DNA from: a bacterium
GTDB lineage: Bacteria; Patescibacteriota; Patescibacteriia; PEXW01
Direction of reading: 5' to 3'
Assembly: GCA_030689605.1 (NCBI GenBank)
Contig: JAUYFT010000014.1
Location: forward strand, 1 to 37,142
Length of the DNA stretch: 37,142 bases
A program made the translations under genes and the position numbers. The notes beneath the pieces are model-generated. The model saw only the letters and a program-made list of their open reading frames with translations, did not search any database and was not told where the DNA came from. Positions 1 through 7,133 of the stretch are shown in pieces. Position 1 is the stretch's first letter, and each line of letters opens with the position of its first letter.

Positions 1-173
1 TCTTTAAACAGTCCACTTTTGATTTTTAAATGACACGACCGAATTAAAGGTTGACGCCGGATGTCGGACACAGTACAGTAGAAGTGTTATCAGGAACCCA
101 TGTTCTTTAACGCCGGTTCTATCCCGACGGCAAAACCGAACCTATCGATCGCCTCCTTTCCATGTTTTCGACC

Positions 174-208
174 GCCCCGGCTGCAGCTCACACAGCCGGG
201 GCATTTTT
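174..208 (+). terminator. Intrinsic terminator upstream of rpsO
   Basis: A perfect 10-bp inverted repeat (GCCCCGGCTG / CAGCCGGGGC) with a 9-nt loop is followed directly by ATTTTT. It most likely ends a transcript entering from the left of the window. The region 1-173 holds no gene I can support. Confidence 0.85.
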
Positions 209-238
209 CATTCCTCGTTGACAATTCCCGCCGAAAGG

Positions 239-267
239 TTGACAGGAAACACCAATCCCGCTATAGT
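239..267 (+). promoter_or_regulatory. Sigma-70-type promoter of rpsO
   Basis: TTGACA (239-244), a 17-bp spacer and TATAGT (262-267) lie just after the terminator at 174-208. The predicted start near 274 gives a leader of about 84 nt before the rpsO ATG. Confidence 0.85.
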
Positions 268-293
268 CTCTGCGTCTCAATATTCACTGGTAC

Positions 294-340
294 GGTGACA
301 TCGGCTCCCCCTCGACTTTCGCTCGGGATGGCTAGGTCAC
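294..340 (+). promoter_or_regulatory. Structured rpsO leader, candidate S15 autoregulatory site
   Basis: GGTGAC (294-299) can pair with GTCACC (335-340) and encloses a further weak hairpin. The 3' arm ends 2-3 nt before the AAAGGA ribosome binding site. S15 represses its own translation through leader structures in several bacteria, often through a junction resembling its 16S site. That this leader does the same is an inference from position and pairing only. Confidence 0.4.
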
Positions 341-357
341 CGCGAAAGGACCACGCT

Positions 358-657
358 ATGCTCGACAAGACAGCCAAGGATAGGATCATCAAGAAGTACA
401 AGACGCACGAAGGGGACACGGGCTCGCCCGAGGTCCAGATTGCCATACTCTCGCACGAGATCACCCAGCTGACAGACCACCTGAAAACCCACAAAAAGGA
501 CTTTAGCTCGCGCCGCGGCTTGCTGAAAAAAGTCGGCCAGCGCCGCCGCCTCATGGTCTACCTCCAGCGCGAGGACAACACCCGCTTCGAAGAGCTCGCC
601 AAAAAGCTGAAGCTCAAGGCGCAAACCTACGTTATTCCCACTGCCCCCGCCGAATAA
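358..657 (+). CDS. rpsO: 30S ribosomal protein S15
   Basis: S15 binds the central domain of 16S rRNA early in 30S assembly. The 99-residue product matches the usual length (about 89) with a short C-terminal extension. It carries the family pattern [11 protein letters not shown] near residues 21-31, the [11 protein letters not shown] segment, and [19 protein letters not shown]. The ORF track starts at 100, but the first 86 residues cross the terminator and promoter and look unrelated, so I start at ATG 358, which has AAAGGA upstream. The stop overlaps the next gene (TAATG), giving an rpsO-NYN-pnp cluster. Confidence 0.97.
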   Translation: MLDKTAKDRIIKKYKTHEGDTGSPEVQIAILSHEITQLTDHLKTHKKDFSSRRGLLKKVGQRRRLMVYLQREDNTRFEELAKKLKLKAQTYVIPTAPAE

Positions 658-1196
658 TGATTTCCACCGCAGACCAACGCATCGGCGTCTTCGTAGACCT
701 CTCCAACCTCTACCACTCGGCACGACGGCTCCACGGTTGTCGGCCCAACTTCGGCACCATCCTGGAGAAGGGCGTGGCGGGTCGGAACATGATCCGCGCC
801 TTCGCCTATGGCATCACCAACCAGACGCCGGAAGAGGAGAAGTTCTTTGAGTCGCTCACCAAAGTTGGGTACGAGCTGCGGATGAAGGAACTGCAAACCT
901 TCTCCGATGGCACCAAGAAAGGCGACTGGGACGTCGGCATTGCGGTAGATGCGCTCCGCTTCTCTAAAAAACTCGACGTGGTCATTCTGATTACCGGCGA
1001 CGGTGACTTCGTGCCCCTCGTGCAGGCTCTGCAGCATGAAGGCGTCCGCGTGGAGGGCATGGCCTTCGGCCTTGCGACCTCAATCAAACTTAAGGAAGCC
1101 GTGGATCAATTCACTGACCTATCCTTAGACAAACGCTCGTTCCTGATTCCCAGCAAGCTCGCCCGCGAAGGCCGCCTACGCCTGCTGCGTCGCTAA
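657..1196 (+). CDS. NYN-domain (LabA/DUF88-like) putative ribonuclease
   Basis: NYN domains have a PIN-like fold and are metal-dependent RNases in RNA processing and decay. The 179-residue product starts with IGVFVDLSNLYHSAR (Asp14, Asn17), has DWDVGIAVDAL in the middle and VVILITGDGDFVPLVQAL, which together give the acidic cluster typical of LabA-like proteins. Its ATG overlaps the rpsO stop (TAATG), so translation is probably coupled. Lying between rpsO and pnp, it may act with polynucleotide phosphorylase in RNA turnover; that is an inference from position. The substrate is not known. No obvious key residue is missing. Confidence 0.85.
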   Translation: MISTADQRIGVFVDLSNLYHSARRLHGCRPNFGTILEKGVAGRNMIRAFAYGITNQTPEEEKFFESLTKVGYELRMKELQTFSDGTKKGDWDVGIAVDALRFSKKLDVVILITGDGDFVPLVQALQHEGVRVEGMAFGLATSIKLKEAVDQFTDLSLDKRSFLIPSKLAREGRLRLLRR

Positions 1197-1247
1197 CAAT
1201 ACTCATTCGTTTTCTCTCTTAACCTAAGGCTCTTGCTCGCGTTCGTA

Positions 1248-1298
1248 GTTTGAAGTCAGCAGCGTACGTGCCAGCCACGCGCTCTCCTGACTGCAAAC
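1248..1298 (+). promoter_or_regulatory. Long hairpin in the pnp leader
   Basis: GTTTG-aa-GTCAG (1248-1259) pairs with CTGAC-tg-CAAAC (1287-1298): ten pairs around one 2x2 internal loop, with a further GCGT/ACGC pairing inside. It sits about 40 nt before the pnp start. In enterobacteria a long pnp leader hairpin is cut by RNase III and lets PNPase repress itself. A similar role here is only suggested by position. I see no clear promoter in 1197-1247. Confidence 0.45.
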
Positions 1299-1335
1299 TG
1301 TGGGTGCGGCGGAGCCAAAAGAAAGGTCCGCCCCT

Positions 1336-3666
1336 ATGGCAGACATCAAGACATTCACCGCCGAAATCGGCGGCAAGACCCTAAGCATCCAGACGGGCAA
1401 GTACGCCGGCCTGGCGAACGCCGCGTGCACCGTCCAGTACGGTGACACCGTCGTGCTCGCCACCGTGGTGCGCGCAAGCTCCGTGCGCGAGGGCATCGAC
1501 TACTTCCCGCTCATGGTGGACTACGAGGAACGCCTCTACGCCGCCGGGAAAATTAAAGGCTCGCGCTTCATCAAGCGTGAAGGCCGCCCGACCGATGAGG
1601 CCATCCTCACCGGCCGCGTCATTGACCGTTCGGTACGCCCGCTCTTCGACCAGCGCATGCGCAACGACGTGCAGGTTTCCGTACTCGTCCTCTCCGTGGA
1701 CCAGGAGAACGACCCGGACATGCCAGCGCTCATCGGCGCTGCCACTGTCCTCTCTATGTCCGAAATTCCGTGGAACGGACCCTTAGCCGGCGTCCGCGTT
1801 GGCCAGATCAACGGCGAGTGGGTCTTAAACCCCTCTTACGAAGCGCGTGACAAATCTGACCTGGATCTGGTACTCGCCGCGAGCAAAGAGAAAGCCGTGA
1901 TGATTGAAGCCGGCGCCAAGCAGGTGGACGAAGCAACCGTCGCCGGCGCGGTGGAGTTCGGCATGAAGCACAACCGCAAGATCATCGAACTCATCGAGCA
2001 GGTGGTGGCCGCCGTCGGCAAGCCGAAAAACGTCATTGCCACCGAAGGCGCAGACGCCGAGGCCAAGCAAAAGTTGCACGCCAAGGTGGAGGCATTCTTT
2101 ACCCCAGAGCGAAAGCAGGGTCTCTTCGCCGACCCGACCAAGCAAGCACAGAGCACAGCCATTAAGAATCTTACGACTGAGCTCGACGTCATGCTGAAGG
2201 CTGACAACGAGGTGAGCAAGGACGAGCGCGCCACAGGGGTTGGCATGCTGGATGAATTCATCAGCGAAGCCGCCATGGCTTTGGTGCTGGAAACCGGTAA
2301 GCGCGTGGACGGCCGGCGCGTGGATGAACTTCGTTCACTCTCCGCTGAAGTTGCATTACTCCCGCGCACGCACGGCACGGGTGTCTTCCAGCGCGGTGAG
2401 ACGCAAGTCATGTCTATTGTCACGCTCGGTTCGCCAGGCGACGAGCAGACCCTGGATGGCATGGAAGAGACCGGCAAGAAGCGCTACATGCACCACTACA
2501 ACTTCCCGTCCTACTCTGTGGGTGAAGTGAAGCCGAACCGCGGCCCGGGTCGACGCGAAATTGGCCACGGCGCCCTCGCCGAAAAGGCGATCATGCCCTT
2601 GCTGCCAGATAAGGAAACTTTCCCCTACACCATCCGTGTGGTGAGCGAAGTACTCTCCAGCAACGGTTCTACCTCACAGGCCTCGGTGTGCGGCTCATCC
2701 CTGGCGCTCATGGATGCGGGCGTGCCAATTAGCGCGCCAGTCGCGGGTATTGCTATGGGTTTGATTGTCGACCCGAAGGACAACAGCAAGTACAAAGTCA
2801 TCACTGACATCCAGGGTATTGAAGACCACGCCGGTGGCATGGACTTCAAAGTCGCTGGCACGACCAAAGGCATTACCGCCATTCAGGTGGACATAAAAGT
2901 GGATGGCCTAACCATGGACATGGTGAAGGAAGCCCTCACCGGCGCGCAGAAAGCACGTCTGCAGATCCTGGATGTCATGGCCAAGGCAATCGCCGAGCCG
3001 CGCAAGGAGCTATCGCCGTACGCCCCACGCATCACCAGCATCCGCATCAACCCCGAGCTCATCCGCGACGTCATTGGCAAGGGTGGCGAGACCATCAACA
3101 AGATCATTGACGAGTGTGGCGGCGCTGACGTGACCAAGATTGATATTGATGATGACGGCTTGATCTTCATCACCTCCACGAACTCGGAGATGGCAACCAA
3201 GGCCGAGGAGTGGATCAAGAACATCACCCGCGAAGTCGTGGTAGGTGAAATCTTCGAAGGCACGGTTACGCAGATTATGAAGGATCGCAACAGTGGCGGC
3301 GAGATTGGCGCCATCGTGGAATTCGCGCCTGGCAAAGACGGTATGGTTCACATTTCGGAGTTCGCCTCGGCCCGCATCCGCGCCGTCTCGGACATCGTCC
3401 AAGTCGGCCAGAAGCTGAAGGTGAAGGTGATGGAAGTAGACAAGGAGCGCGGCCGCATCAGCCTGTCGGTGAAAGCCTTAGGCGCCGAAAGCGACCTGGT
3501 CATTCCAGAGTCAGCCTTTGACACCGGTGGCCAAGGTGGCTTCAATGGATCTGGCGGCCGAGACCACCACGGTCCACGCGGCTTCAACGGTCCCCGAGGT
3601 GGTGGCGACTCGCCTCGCTCCGGCTCCGGCGCAGCGGGCAACGGCCACTTCCGCCGGAGAGAGTAA
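1336..3666 (+). CDS. pnp: Polyribonucleotide nucleotidyltransferase (PNPase)
   Basis: PNPase is a trimeric 3'-5' exoribonuclease that uses phosphate to degrade RNA and can also add tails. The 776-residue product has both RNase PH domains (about 1-220 and 310-545), a KH domain with the GKGG loop near residues 581-584, and an S1 domain at about 636-713 (GEIFEGTVTQI ... LSVKAL). A Gly/Arg/Ser-rich tail of about 60 residues follows, of the kind that often contacts RNA or protein. I choose ATG 1336, 9 nt after GAAAGG; the track's 1300 start has no ribosome binding site. A strong terminator follows at 3693. The rpsO-pnp linkage is conserved widely in bacteria. Confidence 0.97.
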   Translation: MADIKTFTAEIGGKTLSIQTGKYAGLANAACTVQYGDTVVLATVVRASSVREGIDYFPLMVDYEERLYAAGKIKGSRFIKREGRPTDEAILTGRVIDRSVRPLFDQRMRNDVQVSVLVLSVDQENDPDMPALIGAATVLSMSEIPWNGPLAGVRVGQINGEWVLNPSYEARDKSDLDLVLAASKEKAVMIEAGAKQVDEATVAGAVEFGMKHNRKIIELIEQVVAAVGKPKNVIATEGADAEAKQKLHAKVEAFFTPERKQGLFADPTKQAQSTAIKNLTTELDVMLKADNEVSKDERATGVGMLDEFISEAAMALVLETGKRVDGRRVDELRSLSAEVALLPRTHGTGVFQRGETQVMSIVTLGSPGDEQTLDGMEETGKKRYMHHYNFPSYSVGEVKPNRGPGRREIGHGALAEKAIMPLLPDKETFPYTIRVVSEVLSSNGSTSQASVCGSSLALMDAGVPISAPVAGIAMGLIVDPKDNSKYKVITDIQGIEDHAGGMDFKVAGTTKGITAIQVDIKVDGLTMDMVKEALTGAQKARLQILDVMAKAIAEPRKELSPYAPRITSIRINPELIRDVIGKGGETINKIIDECGGADVTKIDIDDDGLIFITSTNSEMATKAEEWIKNITREVVVGEIFEGTVTQIMKDRNSGGEIGAIVEFAPGKDGMVHISEFASARIRAVSDIVQVGQKLKVKVMEVDKERGRISLSVKALGAESDLVIPESAFDTGGQGGFNGSGGRDHHGPRGFNGPRGGGDSPRSGSGAAGNGHFRRRE

Positions 3667-3692
3667 TCACGAATAATTAAAATTGAAATGGG

Positions 3693-3725
3693 TAGGCGAG
3701 GTCACTTGACCTCGCCTATTTGTTT
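3693..3725 (+). terminator. Intrinsic terminator of pnp
   Basis: An 11-bp stem (TAGGCGAGGTC / GACCTCGCCTA, 4-nt loop) is followed by TTTGTTT, 27 nt after the pnp stop. Confidence 0.9.
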
Positions 3726-3730
3726 CGTGG

Positions 3731-3791
3731 TTAGCCCGTAGCTCTCGCTGCGGGCTTCGACCTGAACCACGAGCAAGGGCTCGTGGCTACA
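3731..3791. repeat. Dual-hairpin repeat, copy 1
   Basis: Two adjacent 8-bp hairpins with 4-nt loops (CCCGTAGC/GCTGCGGG at 3735-3754 and CCACGAGC/GCTCGTGG at 3767-3786), ending in GGCTAC. Nearly identical to 6331-6391, differing at one internal base (cttcga versus cttcgg) and at the left edge. Confidence 0.85.
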
Positions 3792-3806
3792 CCCCAAATT
3801 TTCCAT

Positions 3807-3835
3807 TTGACGACCCCCCCCTCATAGACTAGGCT
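3807..3835 (+). promoter_or_regulatory. Putative promoter of the 3860 gene
   Basis: TTGACG, a 17-bp spacer and TAGGCT. The start would fall near 3842, leaving an 18-nt leader without a Shine-Dalgarno match. Confidence 0.5.
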
Positions 3836-3859
3836 TTACCTATCGAAGTTTCGTCACTA

Positions 3860-4345
3860 ATGTACGCCAATATGGAAAATGAGATGGGTATGGAAAATGC
3901 TTCAAAATTCTCTGCCTCCCAAGAAACAACTGAAGCAATGGCAAAGGAAATGTTAGTTCATAAATTTGTAGAAAAATTAGAATCCAAAAAAGATTCACAG
4001 GCGATTATGGCTGAGATAATTCAGTCAACTCCAGAGCAAGTGCAAGTAACCAATACAGATGGTGTTGAAGAAACGTACGAAGCAGACTTGGAAAAACTTG
4101 GTGACATCCTTCAACAATCAAGCGATTCTCCTGAAACCCAACGTGCCATAACATTACTTGAGAATGCACTCAATGAACGCTTAGAAGTATGGTCCGCGAC
4201 AATTGACGAGGATCCATCTGCAACCCGACCAACTAAAATTGAGCACACATTTCCAGAACTCCAGTTACTTATGGAACGTGCAGGGCACGGGCAGACAACG
4301 CAAGAGAAAATTACTGCCTTTGTTGAGAAGTACGCAGAAAAGTAG
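3860..4345 (+). CDS. Hypothetical acidic helical protein
   Basis: I do not recognise this 161-residue protein. It is Glu/Gln/Lys-rich, has no membrane segment or signal peptide, and is probably mostly helical. Base composition is clearly more AT-rich than the genes on either side, which may point to recent acquisition or weak codon selection. It has its own promoter-like sequence upstream and a terminator downstream, so it is a single-gene unit. Met1, Met5, Met9 and Met11 are all possible starts, since none has a good ribosome binding site; the first is used because it lies best with respect to the promoter. Confidence 0.6.
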   Translation: MYANMENEMGMENASKFSASQETTEAMAKEMLVHKFVEKLESKKDSQAIMAEIIQSTPEQVQVTNTDGVEETYEADLEKLGDILQQSSDSPETQRAITLLENALNERLEVWSATIDEDPSATRPTKIEHTFPELQLLMERAGHGQTTQEKITAFVEKYAEK

Positions 4346-4362
4346 ACCGCTATGCGCAGTCA

Positions 4363-4392
4363 AGCCGCTCGGAATTTCCCGGGCGGCTTTTA
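4363..4392 (+). terminator. Terminator after the 3860 gene
   Basis: A 10-bp stem with one G-T pair (AGCCGCTCGG / CCGGGCGGCT, loop AATTTC) is followed by a short T run. The sigma-factor promoter motif begins 4 nt downstream. Confidence 0.8.
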
Positions 4393-4395
4393 GGT

Positions 4396-4424
4396 TGTAA
4401 GGTTTTCCATTTTCTGGTGTAGTA
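4396..4424 (+). promoter_or_regulatory. Candidate ECF-type autoregulated promoter of the sigma gene
   Basis: TGTAAGGTTT (4396-4405), 12 nt, then TGTAGTA (4418-4424). The same two blocks occur upstream of the secreted-protein gene at 5742-5771 with a 13-nt gap. Counted from TGTAAG the spacing is 16-17 nt, normal for an ECF -35/-10 pair. The -10 block can also be read as a TGn-extended -10 (TGT AGTATA) lying exactly 6 nt before the ATG, which would make the sigma mRNA leaderless. Confidence 0.55.
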
Positions 4425-4432
4425 TAAAAGTA

Positions 4433-4993
4433 ATGGATAGCCAATCCGATGAACAACTCGCTGCCGCTGCGCAGACGGGCAACGTACAGGCATTCGGCGA
4501 GCTCGTGCAGCGGTACGAGGCGGCGATGCAACGGTACGCCCGCCGCTTCCTCTTCACCGTTACCGATACGGATGACGTGGTGCAGGATATTTTTCTAAAG
4601 GCCTTCCAGAACTTGCAGAGCTTTGACGCTCACCGAAGGTTCTCCCCCTGGCTTTACCGCATCGCGCATAATCACTTCCTCAATGTCATCCGCAAACGCA
4701 GCCATGAACCCGTGCCATTCTTCGATCCAGACACATTACTCCCTCATCCGGTGGCACCCGACAACCCCCAACGAGACCAGCAGGATGCCGAACTCCAGCA
4801 CGCAATTACCACCTGCTTGGATAAACTCTCGCCGGTACTACGAGAAGTAGTCGTCCTCGCCCTTATCGAAGATCTGCCGCACGCCGACATTGCGGATATT
4901 CTCCACGTACCGATTGGAACGGTTGATGTCCGCCTCTCGCGCGCAAAAGTAAAACTCCGTCACCTTTGCCACCATCTCGCCGAACACCTATGA
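4433..4993 (+). CDS. ECF-family RNA polymerase sigma factor
   Basis: A sigma factor with only the sigma-2 and sigma-4 domains, which directs RNA polymerase to a small regulon, usually in response to an envelope signal. Region 2 is seen at about residues 20-90 (DDVVQDIFLKAFQNLQSF, then WLYRIAHNHFLNVIRKR) and region 4 at about 125-180 (LREVVVLALIEDLPHADIADIL, GTVDVRLSRAKVKLR). The 186-residue length is typical. The stop overlaps the start of the next gene as ATGA, the usual arrangement of a sigma with its anti-sigma. There is no Shine-Dalgarno sequence; the transcript may be leaderless. ECF subgroup cannot be assigned by eye. Confidence 0.93.
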   Translation: MDSQSDEQLAAAAQTGNVQAFGELVQRYEAAMQRYARRFLFTVTDTDDVVQDIFLKAFQNLQSFDAHRRFSPWLYRIAHNHFLNVIRKRSHEPVPFFDPDTLLPHPVAPDNPQRDQQDAELQHAITTCLDKLSPVLREVVVLALIEDLPHADIADILHVPIGTVDVRLSRAKVKLRHLCHHLAEHL

Positions 4994-5715
4994 ATCCCGC
5001 TGACCTCCGCAAACATATCGAATCAGCCATCAACACTGGACGCGTGCACATGCGCCCACGCTGGCACTTTGTCCTCCGCGCAATCATCCGTGTGGCTGCG
5101 GTAACTCTCACTGGCCTCGTCGTGCTTTTTTTGGTGAGCTTCGTACTCTTCACCTTGCGCGCCAGTGGTGTGGGGGTGCTTACGGGTTTTGGTTGGCGAG
5201 GCATGATTGCCTACGTCACCTCGTTGCCGTGGCTTATCATCGTCATTACCCTGAGCCTCTTGGTTCTGTTAGAAATTGGCATTCGTCGCTTCGGCATAGG
5301 GTACCGTCGTCCCATTGCGTACACGCTCCTGGGTATCCTCTTCGCTCTCGCTGTCGGTGGGGTAATACTGGCGCGAACAAATTTGCACACCCGCTGGGAC
5401 ACGGCCGCCACTGACCAACGCTTACCAGTGGTCGGCGGGCTTTACCGCGGCTTCGGACCGCGCGCCCAACACGCTGTTACTCAAGGGGTAATTCTAGAGA
5501 CAACGATGAGTGGTTTCACCTTGCAAGCAGACAGCGGTGAGACCTATATGGTGACCGTTGAAAAAAGTGCACGCATACCAACACCAGAAGCAATTACTCC
5601 CGGTGCCCGCGTCATGGTGGGTGGTGATGTGAAAAATTCCACGATCAATGCTTTTGGGGTTCGGCCTGCCACCGATGACTGGCAGCCAGGCCGTGGGTTC
5701 CGGCGCGGTCAGTAG
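4990..5715 (+). CDS. Membrane protein overlapping the ECF sigma gene, candidate anti-sigma factor
   Basis: The 241-residue product has a short cytoplasmic N-terminus, three likely membrane segments (about 30-55, 72-95 and 106-126) and an outer domain of about 110 residues. That domain contains GVILETTMSGFTLQADSGE and a later PGARVMVGGDV, a beta-rich pattern similar to DUF5666/OB-like folds. I see no zinc-binding anti-sigma motif (HxxxCxxC). The role as anti-sigma is inferred from the ATGA overlap and membrane location. Start ATG 4990 is chosen over the track's 4966 because of this overlap. Confidence 0.7.
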   Translation: MNPADLRKHIESAINTGRVHMRPRWHFVLRAIIRVAAVTLTGLVVLFLVSFVLFTLRASGVGVLTGFGWRGMIAYVTSLPWLIIVITLSLLVLLEIGIRRFGIGYRRPIAYTLLGILFALAVGGVILARTNLHTRWDTAATDQRLPVVGGLYRGFGPRAQHAVTQGVILETTMSGFTLQADSGETYMVTVEKSARIPTPEAITPGARVMVGGDVKNSTINAFGVRPATDDWQPGRGFRRGQ

Positions 5716-5741
5716 CAGTAAAGCCGCCCACCCTGCCGCAA

Positions 5742-5771
5742 TGTAAGGTTTGGTTGGTTGGCGTTGTAGTA
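5742..5771 (+). promoter_or_regulatory. Second copy of the ECF-type promoter motif
   Basis: TGTAAGGTTT (5742-5751), 13 nt, then TGTAGTA (5765-5771), matching the motif at 4396-4424 in front of the sigma gene. A start near 5778 gives a leader of about 45 nt ending in a strong AAGGAGG site for the secreted protein. Confidence 0.55.
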
Positions 5772-5825
5772 CATAGTGCAGGGCGATTCGAAAGCGCCCA
5801 CTAATGTACGAAGGAGGTGAAGTAT

Positions 5826-6248
5826 ATGAAGAAATCCTACATCATAACAGCGGCCATCGTCGGCCTCGGGCTCGTGAGCGCTGGCACGGTGCTGGCTGCT
5901 GGTCCGCTGAACGGCACCGGTCGGCAGACGATGCTCGATGCGAAAGCCAAGGTTATGAACATGACTGCAACACAGCTCCAAACTGAGCTGCAAGCTGGCA
6001 AGACGATGGCCGACGTAGCCAAAAGCAAGAACGTCACGCTCGACCAGCTCAAAACGGCAACAATGACAGCACAGGAGGCGAGGCTCAATGCTCTGGTGAA
6101 AGCCGGGACTATGACCCAAGCTCAAGCTGACGAGCGCATGGCACAGATCAAAGACCGCCAGGCAGACTGCGACGGTACAGGCGCAAACCGCCAAGCCGGA
6201 AATCGCGGAGCAGGCCGAGGTATGGGCATGCGGTTACACGCGAAATAA
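5826..6248 (+). CDS. Secreted small protein of the ECF module
   Basis: 140 residues. The N-terminus is a clear Sec signal peptide (MKKSYIITAAIVGLGLVSAG, likely cleaved near VLAAG). The mature part has two helical repeats: MNMTATQLQTELQAGKTMAD with DVAKSKNVTLDQL, and a helix-turn pattern GTMTQAQADERMAQIKDRQ. The tail is Gly/Arg/Asn-rich. The pattern resembles DUF2680-like exported proteins of unknown function. ATG 5826 lies 8 nt after AAGGAGG; the GTG at 5817 overlaps that site and is rejected. Sharing the sigma-gene promoter motif, it is the likely direct target of the sigma factor, perhaps an envelope stress sensor or effector. Confidence 0.75.
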   Translation: MKKSYIITAAIVGLGLVSAGTVLAAGPLNGTGRQTMLDAKAKVMNMTATQLQTELQAGKTMADVAKSKNVTLDQLKTATMTAQEARLNALVKAGTMTQAQADERMAQIKDRQADCDGTGANRQAGNRGAGRGMGMRLHAK

Positions 6249-6260
6249 TTGCTCAACCCA

Positions 6261-6290
6261 AAAAGCCGTGGGAACCCCTGCGGCTTTTGG
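6261..6290 (+). terminator. Terminator of the ECF module
   Basis: AAAAGCCG / CGGCTTTT (8 bp) around a 12-nt loop that can pair GGG with CCC, followed by GGTTATT. It lies 12 nt after the stop. Confidence 0.75.
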
Positions 6291-6330
6291 TTATTCCCAA
6301 GTCCCTGGTGTGGGCGGCTCCCATTATCGA

Positions 6331-6391
6331 GTAGCCCGTAGCTCTCGCTGCGGGCTTCGGCCTGAACCACGAGCAAGGGCTCGTGGCTACA
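6331..6391. repeat. Dual-hairpin repeat, copy 2
   Basis: Near-identical to 3731-3791: the same two 8-bp hairpins, here closed by GTAG (6331-6334) and CTAC (6387-6390). The remaining 6291-6516 holds this repeat, a GCGAC/GTCGC mini-hairpin, and the next element. Confidence 0.85.
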
Positions 6392-6450
6392 CATAAAACA
6401 TAATACACAGAGTTCCTAGCGACTTCAGTCGCGTGGTTTGGAAAGGCCAC

Positions 6451-6494
6451 CGGACTTGCGCCAAAGGCGCATCCGCCTCCGGCGGAGAAGTCCG
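6451..6494. repeat. Dual-hairpin element with an outer stem
   Basis: Outer stem CGGACTT (6451-6457) / AAGTCCG (6488-6494) encloses hairpins GCGCC-aaa-GGCGC and CCGCC-tcc-GGCGG. The sequence differs from copies 1 and 2 but the three-way-junction design is the same. Confidence 0.75.
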
Positions 6495-6516
6495 TTTGAA
6501 TGATGAAAAAAAACTC

Positions 6517-6544
6517 TTGCGCCTGCAGCTCCATGCCGTACAAT
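6517..6544 (+). promoter_or_regulatory. Putative promoter of the SAM-decarboxylase-like gene
   Basis: TTGCGC, a 16-bp spacer and TACAAT; start near 6551, 28-nt leader, no clear Shine-Dalgarno sequence. Confidence 0.5.
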
Positions 6545-6578
6545 AAAAGTTGCTCAATTCTTCCTAACCGACAACGAA

Positions 6579-6971
6579 ATGGAAAGTGTCGCCGACCTGC
6601 AGCAGCGCTACGAGACCACCGACGCCTGGGGCCTCGCCACGCAGCTCGACCTGCACACCTGCAACCCAGCCACCCTCCGTGACGCCGAAAAAATCAAACA
6701 GTTCGTTCGTGAACTCTGCGACCTCATTGGCATGAAACGCTTCGGCGATACCGTCGTTGTTGACTTTGGTGAGGACGAACGCGTCGCCGGCTTCTCTATG
6801 ACCCAGCTCATCGAGACGTCGCTTATCTCCGGCCACTTCGCCAACCAGAGCAACAATATCTACCTAGATATCTTCAGCTGCAAGTTCTACGACCCCAACG
6901 TGATGGCCGATTTCGCCAAGACCTTCTTCGAGGCCCAGGACTTCAACATCGCCTGGGTGCTACGGAAGTAG
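6579..6971 (+). CDS. S-adenosylmethionine decarboxylase-like protein
   Basis: Prokaryotic AdoMet decarboxylases cleave themselves at a Glu-Ser bond, leaving a pyruvoyl group, and supply aminopropyl groups for spermidine. This 130-residue protein has the right length. Its GFSMTQLIETSLISGHF aligns with the cleavage region (normally ESHISIHTW) and YLDIFSCKFYDP with the DIFTCG active-site strand. The serine and cysteine are kept, but the residue before the serine is Thr, not Glu, and the following His is Leu, so self-processing may differ. No spermidine synthase lies nearby. A diverged homologue with another substrate is possible. Confidence 0.75.
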   Translation: MESVADLQQRYETTDAWGLATQLDLHTCNPATLRDAEKIKQFVRELCDLIGMKRFGDTVVVDFGEDERVAGFSMTQLIETSLISGHFANQSNNIYLDIFSCKFYDPNVMADFAKTFFEAQDFNIAWVLRK

Positions 6972-7010
6972 AGAGTTTTCCACAGTCCCACTGCCGCTCG
7001 GATTTCTATA

Positions 7011-7111
7011 TGTCATTGCGAGCCCCGCACCAGCGGGGCGTGGCAATCTTGCAGGTTCAGCATGATTGCCGCGTCACCCCTCGAGGGTACTCGGGGTTCC
7101 TCGCAATGACA
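7011..7111. repeat. TGTCATTGCGAG inverted-repeat element A
   Basis: About 101 bp bounded by TGTCATTGCGAG (7011) and CTCGCAATGACA (ends 7111). Internal blocks GTGGCAATC and GATTGCC are shared with 17403-17561. The right end abuts the -10 of the next gene. Confidence 0.8.
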
Positions 7112-7118
7112 GTGAACA

Positions 7119-7127
7119 TGCTATCCT
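7119..7127 (+). promoter_or_regulatory. Extended -10 promoter, leaderless start
   Basis: TGC TATCCT ends exactly 6 nt before ATG 7134, so transcription should start at the ATG. Confidence 0.6.
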
Positions 7128-7133
7128 TTTCTC

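Noticed and set aside
100-357. N-terminal extension of the rpsO ORF
   Set aside because: It crosses a terminator and the rpsO promoter, and the residues do not resemble S15.
3731-6391. CRISPR array suggested by the two identical 60-bp repeats
   Set aside because: The copies are 2.6 kb apart with genes between, and no spacer array or cas gene is present.
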